A stretch of 6,875 bases of DNA from an uncultured Lachnospiraceae bacterium (GCA_945643825.1 CALZEZ010000072.1:1-6875); one strand, 5' to 3'; shown: positions 1-6,752, numbered from the stretch's first letter. A program made the numbers and translations. Notes: a model not told the origin generated them from the sequence alone.

Positions 1-472
1 CGCGCGTTCCTTTCTTCGTTTCCTTATGATAGGAAATCTGATCCTGTCCATAGAACTTCGGCAGCTGAACCCTCACATCAAAATCCGGTTCATATCCTTC
101 CCGGAAGCGCACTCTGTATCTAGCAGCCGCAACGCTGGCCATAGCGTTCTCAGCCTTCTCCGTAAGCTTAACCACATTGACAACCCGGATGCCCGGAACA
201 TTCTCCGCATTCATACGATTCATAATATCCTCTGAGCTTGTCACGGAGCACATCTCTACATCCATATATTCTCCATAGCTTTCAAGTCCAACGCCCAGGG
301 GTGCCGCAAAGGAAAGGATCTGATGCGGGCTAAATCCGGCAGAATATGCAATATCGATACCTGCACGGCGATTAACCTTCTGAAAATATCGCATGATATC
401 CAAATGCCCGATGAAACGAACCACACCTGTCTTCTCAAACTTGATACGAAGCCTTATATGTTCTTCACTCAC
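1..472 (-). CDS. TIGR03936/DUF2344 radical SAM-associated protein, N-terminal 157 residues (3' end beyond the window)
   Basis: I translated this stretch by hand; it is open from a GTG at 472-470 to the left edge. The protein starts VSEEHIRLRIKFEKTG and continues with VVRFIGHLDIMRYFQK and AGFSPHQILSFAAPLGVGLES, which are hallmark stretches of the DUF2344 / TIGR03936 family. That family is usually encoded directly after a TIGR03960 radical SAM protein, as here, and is fused to it in some bacteria. Its biochemical function is not established. Its frequent placement near RNase G and ribosomal protein L21 genes suggests a role connected with RNA or ribosomes; that is inference. The GTG start is chosen because AAGGAG lies at 488-483, ten bases upstream, and because homologous sequence begins within a few residues of it. 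The start overlaps the TGA (467-465) of the upstream radical SAM frame by 8 bp, which points to translational coupling. Family assignment is fairly sure, function is not. Confidence 0.85.
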   Translation of the reverse strand, partial: MSEEHIRLRIKFEKTGVVRFIGHLDIMRYFQKVNRRAGIDIAYSAGFSPHQILSFAAPLGVGLESYGEYMDVEMCSVTSSEDIMNRMNAENVPGIRVVNVVKLTEKAENAMASVAAARYRVRFREGYEPDFDVRVQLPKFYGQDQISYHKETKKGTR

Positions 473-815
473 CGCAATTCTTCTCCTTCCCAACCTGATT
501 TTTCCTATAAAGCTCCTTCATGGCAAGCTTCTGCTCACGCATTTGCTCTATGGATGCTTTCGCCTCCTTTAGGAACTGCTCTTCTGCCAAAGCTGCACCA
601 GTACGATCTTCTACACATACACCCGTTCGGTACTTAGAAGCACCGCAGCCCTGACAGGCACGCCTGCAATTTGGTGATACCACTTCCGTTTGAGACTTTT
701 GCCATTCCCGTTTGAGAAACTCCTTGTCCACACCGCAGTCAAGAAAATCCCATGGAAAGATTTCATCTAAAGAGCGCTCTATTGTAGTATAGAAGTAAAC
801 CGAAACCCCACAGTC
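465..815 (-). pseudogene. C-terminal remainder of the TIGR03960 radical SAM gene, cut off by an in-frame TAG
   Basis: Directly after the TAG at 818-816 the same frame continues for 116 codons to a TGA at 467-465. It reads DCGVSVYFYTTIERSLDEIF, then PWDFLDCGVDKEFLKREW, which is the normal continuation of TIGR03960 proteins after the WMQCF motif. Counting the amber codon as residue 552, the segment covers residues 553-667. It carries cysteines at about 602, 606, 609 and 619 (NCRRACQGCG, then TGVC), a Cys-x3-Cys-x2-Cys pattern plus one more Cys that could bind a metal or Fe-S cluster. The last ~45 residues are charged and probably helical. The sequence shows no decay: no shift and no further stops. 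An ORF caller may start it at GTG 731-729, but I see no ribosome binding site there, so independent translation is unlikely. It is either dead, reached by readthrough, or intact in the real genome if the TAG is an error. Confidence 0.85.
483..488 (-). promoter_or_regulatory. Ribosome binding site for the DUF2344 gene (GTG start)
   Basis: Read on the minus strand, AAGGAG is followed by ten bases and then GTG at 472-470. It supports the non-ATG start. No ATG in this frame lies near the beginning of the homologous sequence. Confidence 0.55.
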
Positions 816-818
816 CTA
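816..818 (-). other. In-frame amber codon (TAG) inside the radical SAM gene
   Basis: The plus strand reads cta at 816-818, giving TAG on the minus strand in the context TGT TTT TAG GAC TGT. Sense codons on both sides are in one frame and spell WMQCF-[stop]-DCGV. From memory of the family, glutamate is usual at this position (CFEDCG-like), so one GAG-to-TAG substitution would explain it. hisB and hisZ in this window also end in TAG, so the codon seems to be an ordinary stop in this genome. Confidence 0.9.
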
Positions 819-2471
819 AAAACACTGCATCCAGACATCGTTCTTATAATACTCTCCCCACGCATCATAGATACAGCCGCGCTCATAGGCAAGCCTGATA
901 ACCGGCGCGATTCTTCTGTCTCCTCTTGCCAATACGCCTTCCATTACGCTGACATCTGCCTCATGCCAGTTGTATTTTATGCTCTTTTGGTTATGCTGTT
1001 CCATAATACCCTTTTTGCAAAGATAAGCTTTGTCCAGAAATTCCTGTTTGGTATTCTGTGGCGCCCACTGAAATGGCGTAAAAGGCTTCGGCACGAAGAA
1101 GGATGTACTGGCGACTATCTGCACCTTGCCATTCACACGCTTATCCTTTGGAACCGTATCAAAAAAGACCATGGCAATTTTATCGCACAGTTCTCCGATT
1201 CCTTTGATATCCTCCGGTGTCTCTCCGGGTAACCCCAGCATAAAGTATAGCTTCACTCTGGTCCAGCCGCCTTCAAAGGCCAGCTTGGCACCATGCAGGA
1301 TTACTTCCTCCGTTAGTCCCTTGTTAATCACATTTCGCATTCTCTGACTTCCGGCCTCCGGTGCAAATGTCAGCGAGCTTTTACGAATATCCTGCACCTT
1401 ACTCATCACATTTAGGGAAAAAGCATCAATACGTAGGCTGGGCAAAGAAATATTAATATGCTTTTTGTCACATTCTTCTATAAGGAAATCAATCAACTCC
1501 GGAAGCCTTGAATAATCGCTGGTGCTGAGTGAGCTTAATGTAAGCTCCTCATGTCCGGTATGCTTTAATAATGTCATGGCTCGTTCCTTCAGAAATTCCA
1601 GACTTTTTTCTCTGACCGGCCGATACAATTGTCCTGCCTGACAGAATCTGCAGCCACGGATACACCCTCTCTGGACTTCAAGAACAGCTCTATCCTGTGT
1701 AACCTTAATATAGGGAACAATCGGTTTCTCCGGATAGATGTCTGTTTGATTAAAATCCGTCACAATCTCTTTATGAATAGTAGTTGGCATCCCTTCCACC
1801 GTTGGTGTCATTGCACAGATCGTACCATCTTCATGATAGGTTACCTCATAAAATCCGGGAGCATAGATTCCCGGAAGCTTCCCGGCTTCCTGTAAGAAGT
1901 ATTCTCTGGATGCATTCTGCTGTCTGCATTTCTTATACAGATCTAACAGCTCCCGATACCTGGTCTCCCCCTCACCGATATAAAACAAATCAAAAAACGG
2001 CGCAATAGGCTCCGGATTATACGAACAGGGCCCGCCACCGATAACAACCGGATGCTCCCATGTGCGCTCCTTCGCCTCCAAGGGGATTCCGGCCAGATCA
2101 AGCACCTGTAATATATTCGTATAACACATCTCATATTGCAACGTAATCCCAAGAAAATCAAAATCAATCACCGGATCCTGTGACTCTAGCGCAAACAAAG
2201 GAATGTTCTTCTCCCTCATGATTTTATCCAGGTCAACCCATGGAGAATATACTCTCTCACACCAGGTATCTTCATAGCGATTAAACATATCATATAGAAT
2301 CTGAATCCCCAGATGTGACATGCCTATTTCATACACATCAGGAAAACACATACAAAACCGAACATCCACCTTCTCTTTATCCTTGATTATCGCATTGACC
2401 TCATTGCCAATATATCTTGCCGGTTTTTCAACCGTCATCAGTATTTCATCACTTAATGCTAATTTACTCAT
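816..2471 (-). CDS. TIGR03960-type B12-binding radical SAM protein, truncated at 551 residues by an in-frame TAG
   Basis: This is a radical SAM protein with an N-terminal cobalamin-binding-like region. Its reaction and substrate are not known to me. Residues 1-170 hold the typical family start (KLALSDEI, EKPARYIGNE), DVYEIGMSHLGIQILYD and the GGG (145-147) / NPEP (152-155) / GEGE (166-169) pattern seen in B12-binding radical SAM proteins. The 4Fe-4S cluster that cleaves SAM would be held by C270, C274 and C277 in RGCIRGCRFCQAGQ. Further SAM-barrel landmarks are SSLSTSDYS (313-321), TFAPEAGSQRMR (368-379) and GLPGETPED (413-421). The start at 2471 matches the family N-terminus, with an in-frame stop 21 bases upstream; its Shine-Dalgarno (AAGGG) lies very close to the ATG and is weak. 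The frame stops at TAG 818-816, although family-like sequence continues to 465; unbroken, the protein would have 667 residues. The core is complete, so the 551-residue product might still fold. The upstream small membrane-protein gene is 21 bp away and is probably co-transcribed. Confidence 0.88.
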   Translation of the reverse strand: MSKLALSDEILMTVEKPARYIGNEVNAIIKDKEKVDVRFCMCFPDVYEIGMSHLGIQILYDMFNRYEDTWCERVYSPWVDLDKIMREKNIPLFALESQDPVIDFDFLGITLQYEMCYTNILQVLDLAGIPLEAKERTWEHPVVIGGGPCSYNPEPIAPFFDLFYIGEGETRYRELLDLYKKCRQQNASREYFLQEAGKLPGIYAPGFYEVTYHEDGTICAMTPTVEGMPTTIHKEIVTDFNQTDIYPEKPIVPYIKVTQDRAVLEVQRGCIRGCRFCQAGQLYRPVREKSLEFLKERAMTLLKHTGHEELTLSSLSTSDYSRLPELIDFLIEECDKKHINISLPSLRIDAFSLNVMSKVQDIRKSSLTFAPEAGSQRMRNVINKGLTEEVILHGAKLAFEGGWTRVKLYFMLGLPGETPEDIKGIGELCDKIAMVFFDTVPKDKRVNGKVQIVASTSFFVPKPFTPFQWAPQNTKQEFLDKAYLCKKGIMEQHNQKSIKYNWHEADVSVMEGVLARGDRRIAPVIRLAYERGCIYDAWGEYYKNDVWMQCF

Positions 2472-2492
2472 TTCCCTTCGTCTTTCTACCAG

Positions 2493-2819
2493 TTATTCTG
2501 TGTCCATTTTACCTGTCGTCAGGAATCCTGTCAACGAACTCTCGTCAATACATATATCTTCCTTTAACAGCCATTCCTGCAGATACTGAGTAAGCTTCTC
2601 AGAAGAAAGAGTTGCCTGATAACAGCCTGCCAACAGAAAAATGGTCATAAAAAAACGAATCAGGAAGGTGCTTCTAATCCTATTCTCCGGCATGGCTCCT
2701 GTCATACTCTTTTTCCCACCATATAGAATATTCTCACGGGAACACATTGTTATTCTATTATTATTCTGTTGTTCGCGAATCTGTCTGAGTAGTTCCAGCT
2801 TCGTCTCTGTCTGCGCCAT
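2493..2819 (-). CDS. Small hypothetical protein (108 aa) with one hydrophobic segment; possible lipobox
   Basis: I do not recognise a named family. The N-terminal ~22 residues are polar and probably helical (TETKLELLRQIREQ). They are followed by a basic stretch with SRENILYGGKK, one hydrophobic segment at about residues 50-71 (STFLIRFFMTIFLLAGCYQ), and a polar, acidic tail of ~37 residues. Basic residues before the segment (K37, K38, R47, R49) suggest the N-terminus stays in the cytoplasm and the tail faces outward. LAGC at 63-66 matches a lipoprotein signal-peptidase box. It would make sense only if translation began near M39 or M43, because 65 residues is long for a signal peptide. The chosen start has AGGAG at 2835-2831, eleven bases upstream, which is slightly long. 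The gene follows the his terminator and precedes the radical SAM gene in the same frame. Similar short membrane proteins seem common at this place in Lachnospiraceae, but that is from memory and uncertain. Confidence 0.7.
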   Translation of the reverse strand: MAQTETKLELLRQIREQQNNNRITMCSRENILYGGKKSMTGAMPENRIRSTFLIRFFMTIFLLAGCYQATLSSEKLTQYLQEWLLKEDICIDESSLTGFLTTGKMDTE

Positions 2820-2868
2820 ATTACTTATGACTCCTGTCCTTTTTTATCACCATATGTTTTGGATACAT

Positions 2869-2900
2869 AAAAAATGCACTGTCTTTTTGATGACAGTGCA
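2869..2900 (-). terminator. Rho-independent terminator of the his operon
   Basis: A perfect 9-bp inverted repeat, TGCACTGTC at 2875-2883 and GACAGTGCA at 2892-2900, encloses an 8-base loop. On the minus strand the hairpin is followed at once by TTTTTT (2874-2869). It begins 10 bases after the TAA of hisIE (2913-2911). On the plus strand no T run follows, so it works in one direction. It separates the his operon from the radical SAM unit. Confidence 0.92.
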
Positions 2901-2910
2901 CAAAATACAG

Positions 2911-4197
2911 TTATCTCTTTGCTAATTCGTCTGTGATCTCTTCCCAGGTCACACCCTTCTCCACCATTAAAACCATCATGTGATAGAGAAAATCACAGAT
3001 TTCATATTTTATTTCATTTGCGTTCGGATTCTTTGCAGCAATGACAATTTCTGTTGACTCCTCTCCAAGCTTTTTCAGAATCTTATCAATTCCCTTGTCA
3101 AACAGATAATTGGTATAAGATCCTTCCTTGGGATGAACCTTTCTGTCCTGAATTGTTCCCATTACCTCCTCAAAAACCTTTAACGGATTTGAGGTATTCT
3201 CTCTTTTTTCAGAAAGAATCGTGTTGAAAAAACAGCTATGACTTCCTGTATGGCAGGCAGCTCCCACCTGAGAGACTCGAGCCAGAATCGTATCCAGATC
3301 ACAGTCGGCGCTAAGTGCTTTCACATACTGATAATGTCCGGATGTCTCTCCCTTAATCCACAACGCATCGCGACTTCGACTGTAATAGGTCATACGTCCG
3401 GTGCGAATCGTTTCATTATACGCTTCTTCATTCATATAAGCGACCATGAGAACCTCGTCCGTTTTATCGTCCTGCACAACAACGGGAACATGACCATCGG
3501 AATTCTTCTTAAAATCGCTCCACTTGAATTTCGCTTCATAGAGTGCGACCTCAATTCCGTTTTCCTTACAAAGGAGCTTGATACTATTAATTTCCTGCGC
3601 ATTATCATTTACCGCTTTACCGGTAATCCCATACACATTCTCTTTTTCGAAAATCTCAAGGATCTTATCCAAAGAAACATCCGGCACAGACATGAGTACC
3701 GGTAGCGTTGCTAGGGCTAAGGTCTCCCGTATTCTATTCTCATTGATCAGAAGTATCTCCGAGGCATAAGCTTCTATCAACTCCTTATGCTCCGTAATCT
3801 CTGTCTCTCGGGCGATGGAAATCACTATCTTGTCTTTTCCAAATTTCTTGGAAACCTCTTCCAGAATCGCAATATTACTTTCCTTGGCAAAATTGAGTAC
3901 TGCTTTTCTGCAGCCGGCATAAAGAAGCTTCTTAACATCCTCCATGCGCTTCACATTTCCGGCTCCGATCACCGGTATCGCAATAGCGGAGCAAATACTT
4001 TTTATAATATCAAGTGCCGCCTCATGCTCTTCGTCGTCCGACGACAGATCAAAGATCAATAAGCCATCTGCCTGATGATCACTATAGTACTGCGCTAATT
4101 CCAGCGGATTGGAATGGATCACCTCATCATTGTCCAAGCCTGCTACAGCCTTCTCCCGACATAAATAGATACAGGGCATCAATAATTTCTGACTCAT
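2911..4197 (-). CDS. hisIE: HisIE: phosphoribosyl-AMP cyclohydrolase / phosphoribosyl-ATP pyrophosphatase with a degenerate HisF-like N-terminal region
   Basis: The protein has 428 residues, about twice a normal HisIE (~200). Residues ~232-330 are HisI: it opens the adenine ring of PR-AMP. Visible are EVLMVAYMN (248-256), YYSRSR (271-276), GETSGH (283-288), the Mg-site DCDLD (298-302) and the zinc cysteines C299, C315 and C322 (CHTGSHSC). Residues ~336-428 are HisE: it releases pyrophosphate from PR-ATP. Visible are GEESTE (378-383) and E399/D402 in YEICDFLYH. Both enzymes look intact. Residues 1-225 resemble HisF along its length: MPCIYL matches HisF's (A/P)CLDV, PLELAQYYSDHQADGLLIFD matches the next strands, and ENGIEVAL matches the HisF C-terminus. 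However, the catalytic Asp11 is Tyr11 and the Asp130 position is Ala/Arg. The ATG is 6 bp after the hisB stop. AGGAAG lies within the end of hisB, 13 bases upstream, so translation is probably coupled. Confidence 0.95.
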   Translation of the reverse strand: MSQKLLMPCIYLCREKAVAGLDNDEVIHSNPLELAQYYSDHQADGLLIFDLSSDDEEHEAALDIIKSICSAIAIPVIGAGNVKRMEDVKKLLYAGCRKAVLNFAKESNIAILEEVSKKFGKDKIVISIARETEITEHKELIEAYASEILLINENRIRETLALATLPVLMSVPDVSLDKILEIFEKENVYGITGKAVNDNAQEINSIKLLCKENGIEVALYEAKFKWSDFKKNSDGHVPVVVQDDKTDEVLMVAYMNEEAYNETIRTGRMTYYSRSRDALWIKGETSGHYQYVKALSADCDLDTILARVSQVGAACHTGSHSCFFNTILSEKRENTSNPLKVFEEVMGTIQDRKVHPKEGSYTNYLFDKGIDKILKKLGEESTEIVIAAKNPNANEIKYEICDFLYHMMVLMVEKGVTWEEITDELAKR

Positions 4198-4203
4198 ACT
4201 CTG

Positions 4204-4791
4204 CTATAAACTTCCTTTCGTACTTAAAACATCGTTAATTCTGGAATCCTTCATGGAGGCTTCATCTAAGGCCTTTGCAAACGCTTTAAACATGGCTTCC
4301 GCAATATGATGATTATTCTCTCCATACAGAAGCTTGAAATGAAGGTTAATGCCGGCACTGTAAGAAATCGCATAGAAAAACTCCCGAACAAGCTCAGTAT
4401 CCAGTTCCCCGATTCTCGGTACAGTAAAGGTGATATCGGATTGATAATAAGGTCTCCCACTCAAATCAACAGCACACATCACAAGTGCATCATCCATAGG
4501 AAGCATAAAATTACCAAATCTCTTTATCCCTTTTTTGTCACCCAGTGCTTCACGAATTGCCTGTCCTAACACAATACCGGTGTCCTCTACCGTATGATGT
4601 CCGTCGACACAAAGATCTCCGTCCACGTGACATTTTAAATCAAAAAAGCCGTGCCTGGTAAATCCCTCCAGCATATGATCAAAGAAACCAATTCCGGTAT
4701 CTATATCACTCTGTCCGGTTCCATCCAGATTAAAAATCACATTAATATCCGTTTCTTTTGTCTTTCGATCAACCGTTGCACTTCTTGCCAT
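4204..4791 (-). CDS. hisB: Imidazoleglycerol-phosphate dehydratase
   Basis: HisB removes water from imidazoleglycerol phosphate to give imidazoleacetol phosphate, the sixth enzymatic step of histidine synthesis, in the cytoplasm. The length of 195 residues is that of the monofunctional dehydratase; there is no fused histidinol phosphatase domain as in E. coli. The two manganese-binding histidine clusters are intact: DGHHTVED at 63-70 and NNHHIAEA at 159-166. FFDHML (36-41) and the C-terminal STKGSL, typical of the family, are also present. The start at 4791 has AGGAGG (4802-4797) five bases upstream. It lies 12 bp after hisD and ends with TAG 6 bp before hisIE. HisC, which would use its product, is not in this window, nor is a histidinol-phosphatase gene. 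Confidence 0.97.
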   Translation of the reverse strand: MARSATVDRKTKETDINVIFNLDGTGQSDIDTGIGFFDHMLEGFTRHGFFDLKCHVDGDLCVDGHHTVEDTGIVLGQAIREALGDKKGIKRFGNFMLPMDDALVMCAVDLSGRPYYQSDITFTVPRIGELDTELVREFFYAISYSAGINLHFKLLYGENNHHIAEAMFKAFAKALDEASMKDSRINDVLSTKGSL

Positions 4792-4796
4792 GATAA

Positions 4797-4802
4797 CCTC
4801 CT
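4797..4802 (-). promoter_or_regulatory. Ribosome binding site of hisB
   Basis: A full AGGAGG on the minus strand, five bases before the ATG at 4791-4789, in the 12-bp gap after hisD. It fixes the hisB start and is among the strongest such sites in the window. Confidence 0.75.
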
Positions 4803-4803
4803 C

Positions 4804-6093
4804 TTATTCAAAACGAACGGCAATGGAATTTGCATGTGCTGTCAGCCCTTCATTCTTTGCAAAAAGCTCAATATCCTTATGTACCTTGCGCAGTGCATTT
4901 TCCGAATAGGAAATAATACTTGTTTTCTTAATAAAATCATCCACATTAAGCGGAGAGAAGAATTTTGCAGTACCATTAGTCGGTAGAATATGATTCGGTC
5001 CCGCATAATAGTCTCCTAACGGCTCCGAGGAATATTCCCCAAGGAAAATCGCCCCCGCATTCTTAATATGCGTCATCGTATCGAATGGATTTGCTGTCAG
5101 AATTTCCAGATGCTCACTCGCCACAGCATTCGCCGCGTCAATCGCAGCCTCCATGGAATCCGCAATCAGTATATAACCATATTGATCCAGTGATTTCTTT
5201 ATAATCTCACTCCGCGACAATTCCTTTACAAACCCATCAATTTCTTCTTGCACCTGAGAAGCAAGCTCACTGCTTGTTGTGATCAGAATTGCACTTGCAA
5301 GCTCATCATGCTCTGCCTGGGAAAGAAGATCTGCCGCCACATATCTGGGATTTGCTGTCTCGTCAGCAAGCACTAAGATCTCACTTGGCCCGGCAATCGA
5401 ATCAATGCTCACATAACCATATACCGCCTTTTTCGCAAGTGCAACGAAAATATTACCGGGTCCGGTAATCTTATCCACCTTCGGAATGGACTGCGTACCG
5501 AAAGCTAGTGCAGCAATCGCCTGCGCTCCCCCCACCTTATACACCTTATCTACACCTGCAATATGTGCCGCAACAAGCGTACCCGGATTGACTCTGCCAT
5601 CCCTTCCGGGCGGTGTCGTCATAATAATCTCAGGAACTCCTGCAACCTTGGCAGGAATCACATTCATAAGCACACTGGATGGATAAGCCGCCTTGCCACC
5701 CGGCACATATACACCGGCTCTTCCAATCGGAGTAATCTTCTGTCCCAGAATCGTTCCATCCGGTTTTGCATCAAACCAGGAGGTACGAAGCTGTTTCTCA
5801 TGATACAGTCTGATATTCTCCGCAGAAGCACGCATGACCCGGATAAATTCCTCATCCAACATACTGTATGCCTCTTTGATCTCCTCCTCTGTCACCAGAA
5901 TGGTCGACGCAGAAATACTGCAATGATCAAATTTCTCCGTATAGTCAAACAGCGCCTGATCACCAAGCTCTTTTACTGTCTCAATAATCTCATTGACAGT
6001 ACCTTCGTATTCTCCATAATTGTTTGGACTTCTCTTTAATAAATCCGTCAACAGATTCTGAATGGAATCTCTATTCAAATTGATAACATTCAT
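4804..6093 (-). CDS. hisD: Histidinol dehydrogenase
   Basis: HisD oxidises L-histidinol to L-histidine through histidinal, using two NAD+, the last two reactions of the pathway. The length of 429 residues is normal. The zinc ligands are at Q259, H262 (SQAEHDE), D361 (LGDYYAGPNHILPT) and H420 (LTAHANSIAVRF), equivalent to Gln259, His262, Asp360 and His419 of the E. coli enzyme. The catalytic Glu-His pair is E327-H328 in ASEHLEI. The GRAGVYVPGG (124-133) and TGPGN (210-214) stretches are also present. The start at 6093 has AAGGAGG (6110-6104) ten bases upstream, inside the end of hisG, whose stop is only 2 bp away, so the two are probably translationally coupled. I see no frameshift or missing key residue. 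Confidence 0.98.
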   Translation of the reverse strand: MNVINLNRDSIQNLLTDLLKRSPNNYGEYEGTVNEIIETVKELGDQALFDYTEKFDHCSISASTILVTEEEIKEAYSMLDEEFIRVMRASAENIRLYHEKQLRTSWFDAKPDGTILGQKITPIGRAGVYVPGGKAAYPSSVLMNVIPAKVAGVPEIIMTTPPGRDGRVNPGTLVAAHIAGVDKVYKVGGAQAIAALAFGTQSIPKVDKITGPGNIFVALAKKAVYGYVSIDSIAGPSEILVLADETANPRYVAADLLSQAEHDELASAILITTSSELASQVQEEIDGFVKELSRSEIIKKSLDQYGYILIADSMEAAIDAANAVASEHLEILTANPFDTMTHIKNAGAIFLGEYSSEPLGDYYAGPNHILPTNGTAKFFSPLNVDDFIKKTSIISYSENALRKVHKDIELFAKNEGLTAHANSIAVRFE

Positions 6094-6095
6094 TC

Positions 6096-6740
6096 TCAGA
6101 TAACCTCCTTGAGTCGATTAATTATATTCTTAATGCGTTCCTGCTCCATCTGCATGCTTACCTGATTCACAATCATTCTGGCAGAAAGAGGACATACCTC
6201 CTCCAAAACCTCTAAACCATTCTCCTTTAAGGTCGATCCTGTTTCTACAATATCAACAATAACATCGCTCAGTCCCACAATCGGTCCTAACTCCACCGAA
6301 CCATTTAATTTAATTATGTCAACAGTCTGATGCTTTTTATTATAGAAGTAATCCTTTGCAATATTCGGATACTTACTAGCCACACGAATCATCTCATGAT
6401 GCTGTAGCAGCTCTCTTGCAGAAGCCGGTCCACAAACACACATCCGGCATTTTCCGTATCCAAGATCCAACACTTCATAGACACGCCTGTTCTCTTCTAA
6501 GATGGTATCCTTTCCTACTACGCCGATATCAGCCGCTCCATATTCCACATAGGTCGGCACATCAGGACCCTTTGACAGAAAGAATTTCAGTTTTAGCTCC
6601 TCATTCACAAAAATCAGCTTTCTTGTCTTCTTATCCTTCATCTCCTCGCAGGTAATGCCGATTCCTTCCAGTAACTCCAATGTCTTTTCTGCCAGTCTGC
6701 CCTTTCCCAAAGCAAACGTAATATAACGCTGTTCACTCAT
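6096..6740 (-). CDS. hisG: ATP phosphoribosyltransferase catalytic subunit, short (HisZ-dependent) form
   Basis: HisG joins ATP and PRPP to form phosphoribosyl-ATP, the committed step of histidine synthesis. The protein has 214 residues from the chosen start, the size of the short form. It lacks the C-terminal ACT-like histidine-binding domain of the long form (~300 residues) and needs HisZ for activity and feedback inhibition. Visible are FALGKGRL (9-16), DVPTYVEYGAADIGVVGKD (60-78) and the PRPP-binding signature from E150 to L171 ending DIVETGSTL. The start at 6740 is preferred because GAGGTG stands five bases upstream and MSEQRYITFALGKGRL matches the family N-terminus. An upstream ATG at 6827 would add 29 unrelated residues and overlap hisZ by 77 bp. 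The ORF ends TGA 2 bp before hisD. The 10-bp gap to hisZ fits balanced production of both subunits. Confidence 0.96.
   Translation of the reverse strand: MSEQRYITFALGKGRLAEKTLELLEGIGITCEEMKDKKTRKLIFVNEELKLKFFLSKGPDVPTYVEYGAADIGVVGKDTILEENRRVYEVLDLGYGKCRMCVCGPASARELLQHHEMIRVASKYPNIAKDYFYNKKHQTVDIIKLNGSVELGPIVGLSDVIVDIVETGSTLKENGLEVLEEVCPLSARMIVNQVSMQMEQERIKNIINRLKEVI
6104..6110 (-). promoter_or_regulatory. Ribosome binding site of hisD, inside the hisG coding end
   Basis: AAGGAGG on the minus strand, ten bases before the hisD ATG (6093-6091). It lies within the last codons of hisG, so ribosomes finishing hisG pass over it; this fits coupled translation. Confidence 0.7.
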
Positions 6741-6744
6741 TTTG

Positions 6745-6752
6745 CCACCTCT
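6745..6752 (-). promoter_or_regulatory. Ribosome binding site that decides the hisG start
   Basis: AGAGGTGG on the minus strand contains GAGGTG, a match to the 3' part of the consensus AAGGAGGTGATC, five bases before the ATG at 6740-6738. It overlaps the hisZ stop codon (6753-6751) and argues against the longer start at 6827. Confidence 0.65.

Noticed and set aside
323..637. 104-codon open frame on the plus strand
   Set aside because: It runs antisense across the end of the radical SAM frame and the start of the DUF2344 gene, both clearly recognisable on the other strand.
465..731. Separate 88-residue gene starting at GTG 731
   Set aside because: No ribosome binding site precedes it, and its sequence joins in frame to the radical SAM protein. 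It is the tail of that gene.
816..818. TAG read as pyrrolysine or as a genome-wide sense codon
   Set aside because: The protein is not a known pyrrolysine protein, the family residue here is probably glutamate, and two other genes in the window end in TAG. It cannot be fully excluded without the genome's tRNA set.
2833..2865. Possible promoter before the small gene (TTTATG, 17 bases, GATAAA on the minus strand)
   Set aside because: The match is only about 3 of 6 at -35 and 4 of 6 at -10, which is expected by chance in AT-rich DNA.
2875..2900. Hairpin as a terminator for plus-strand transcription
   Set aside because: The plus-strand 3' side continues CAAAATACAG without a T run, and no plus-strand gene precedes it.
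3238..3705. 155-codon open frame on the plus strand
   Set aside because: It lies wholly antisense to hisIE, has no recognisable motif, and the sense frame has intact HisI motifs. It is a shadow of the real gene.
5563..6039. 158-codon open frame on the plus strand
   Set aside because: Antisense to hisD, with low-complexity composition typical of a mirrored coding strand and no family resemblance.
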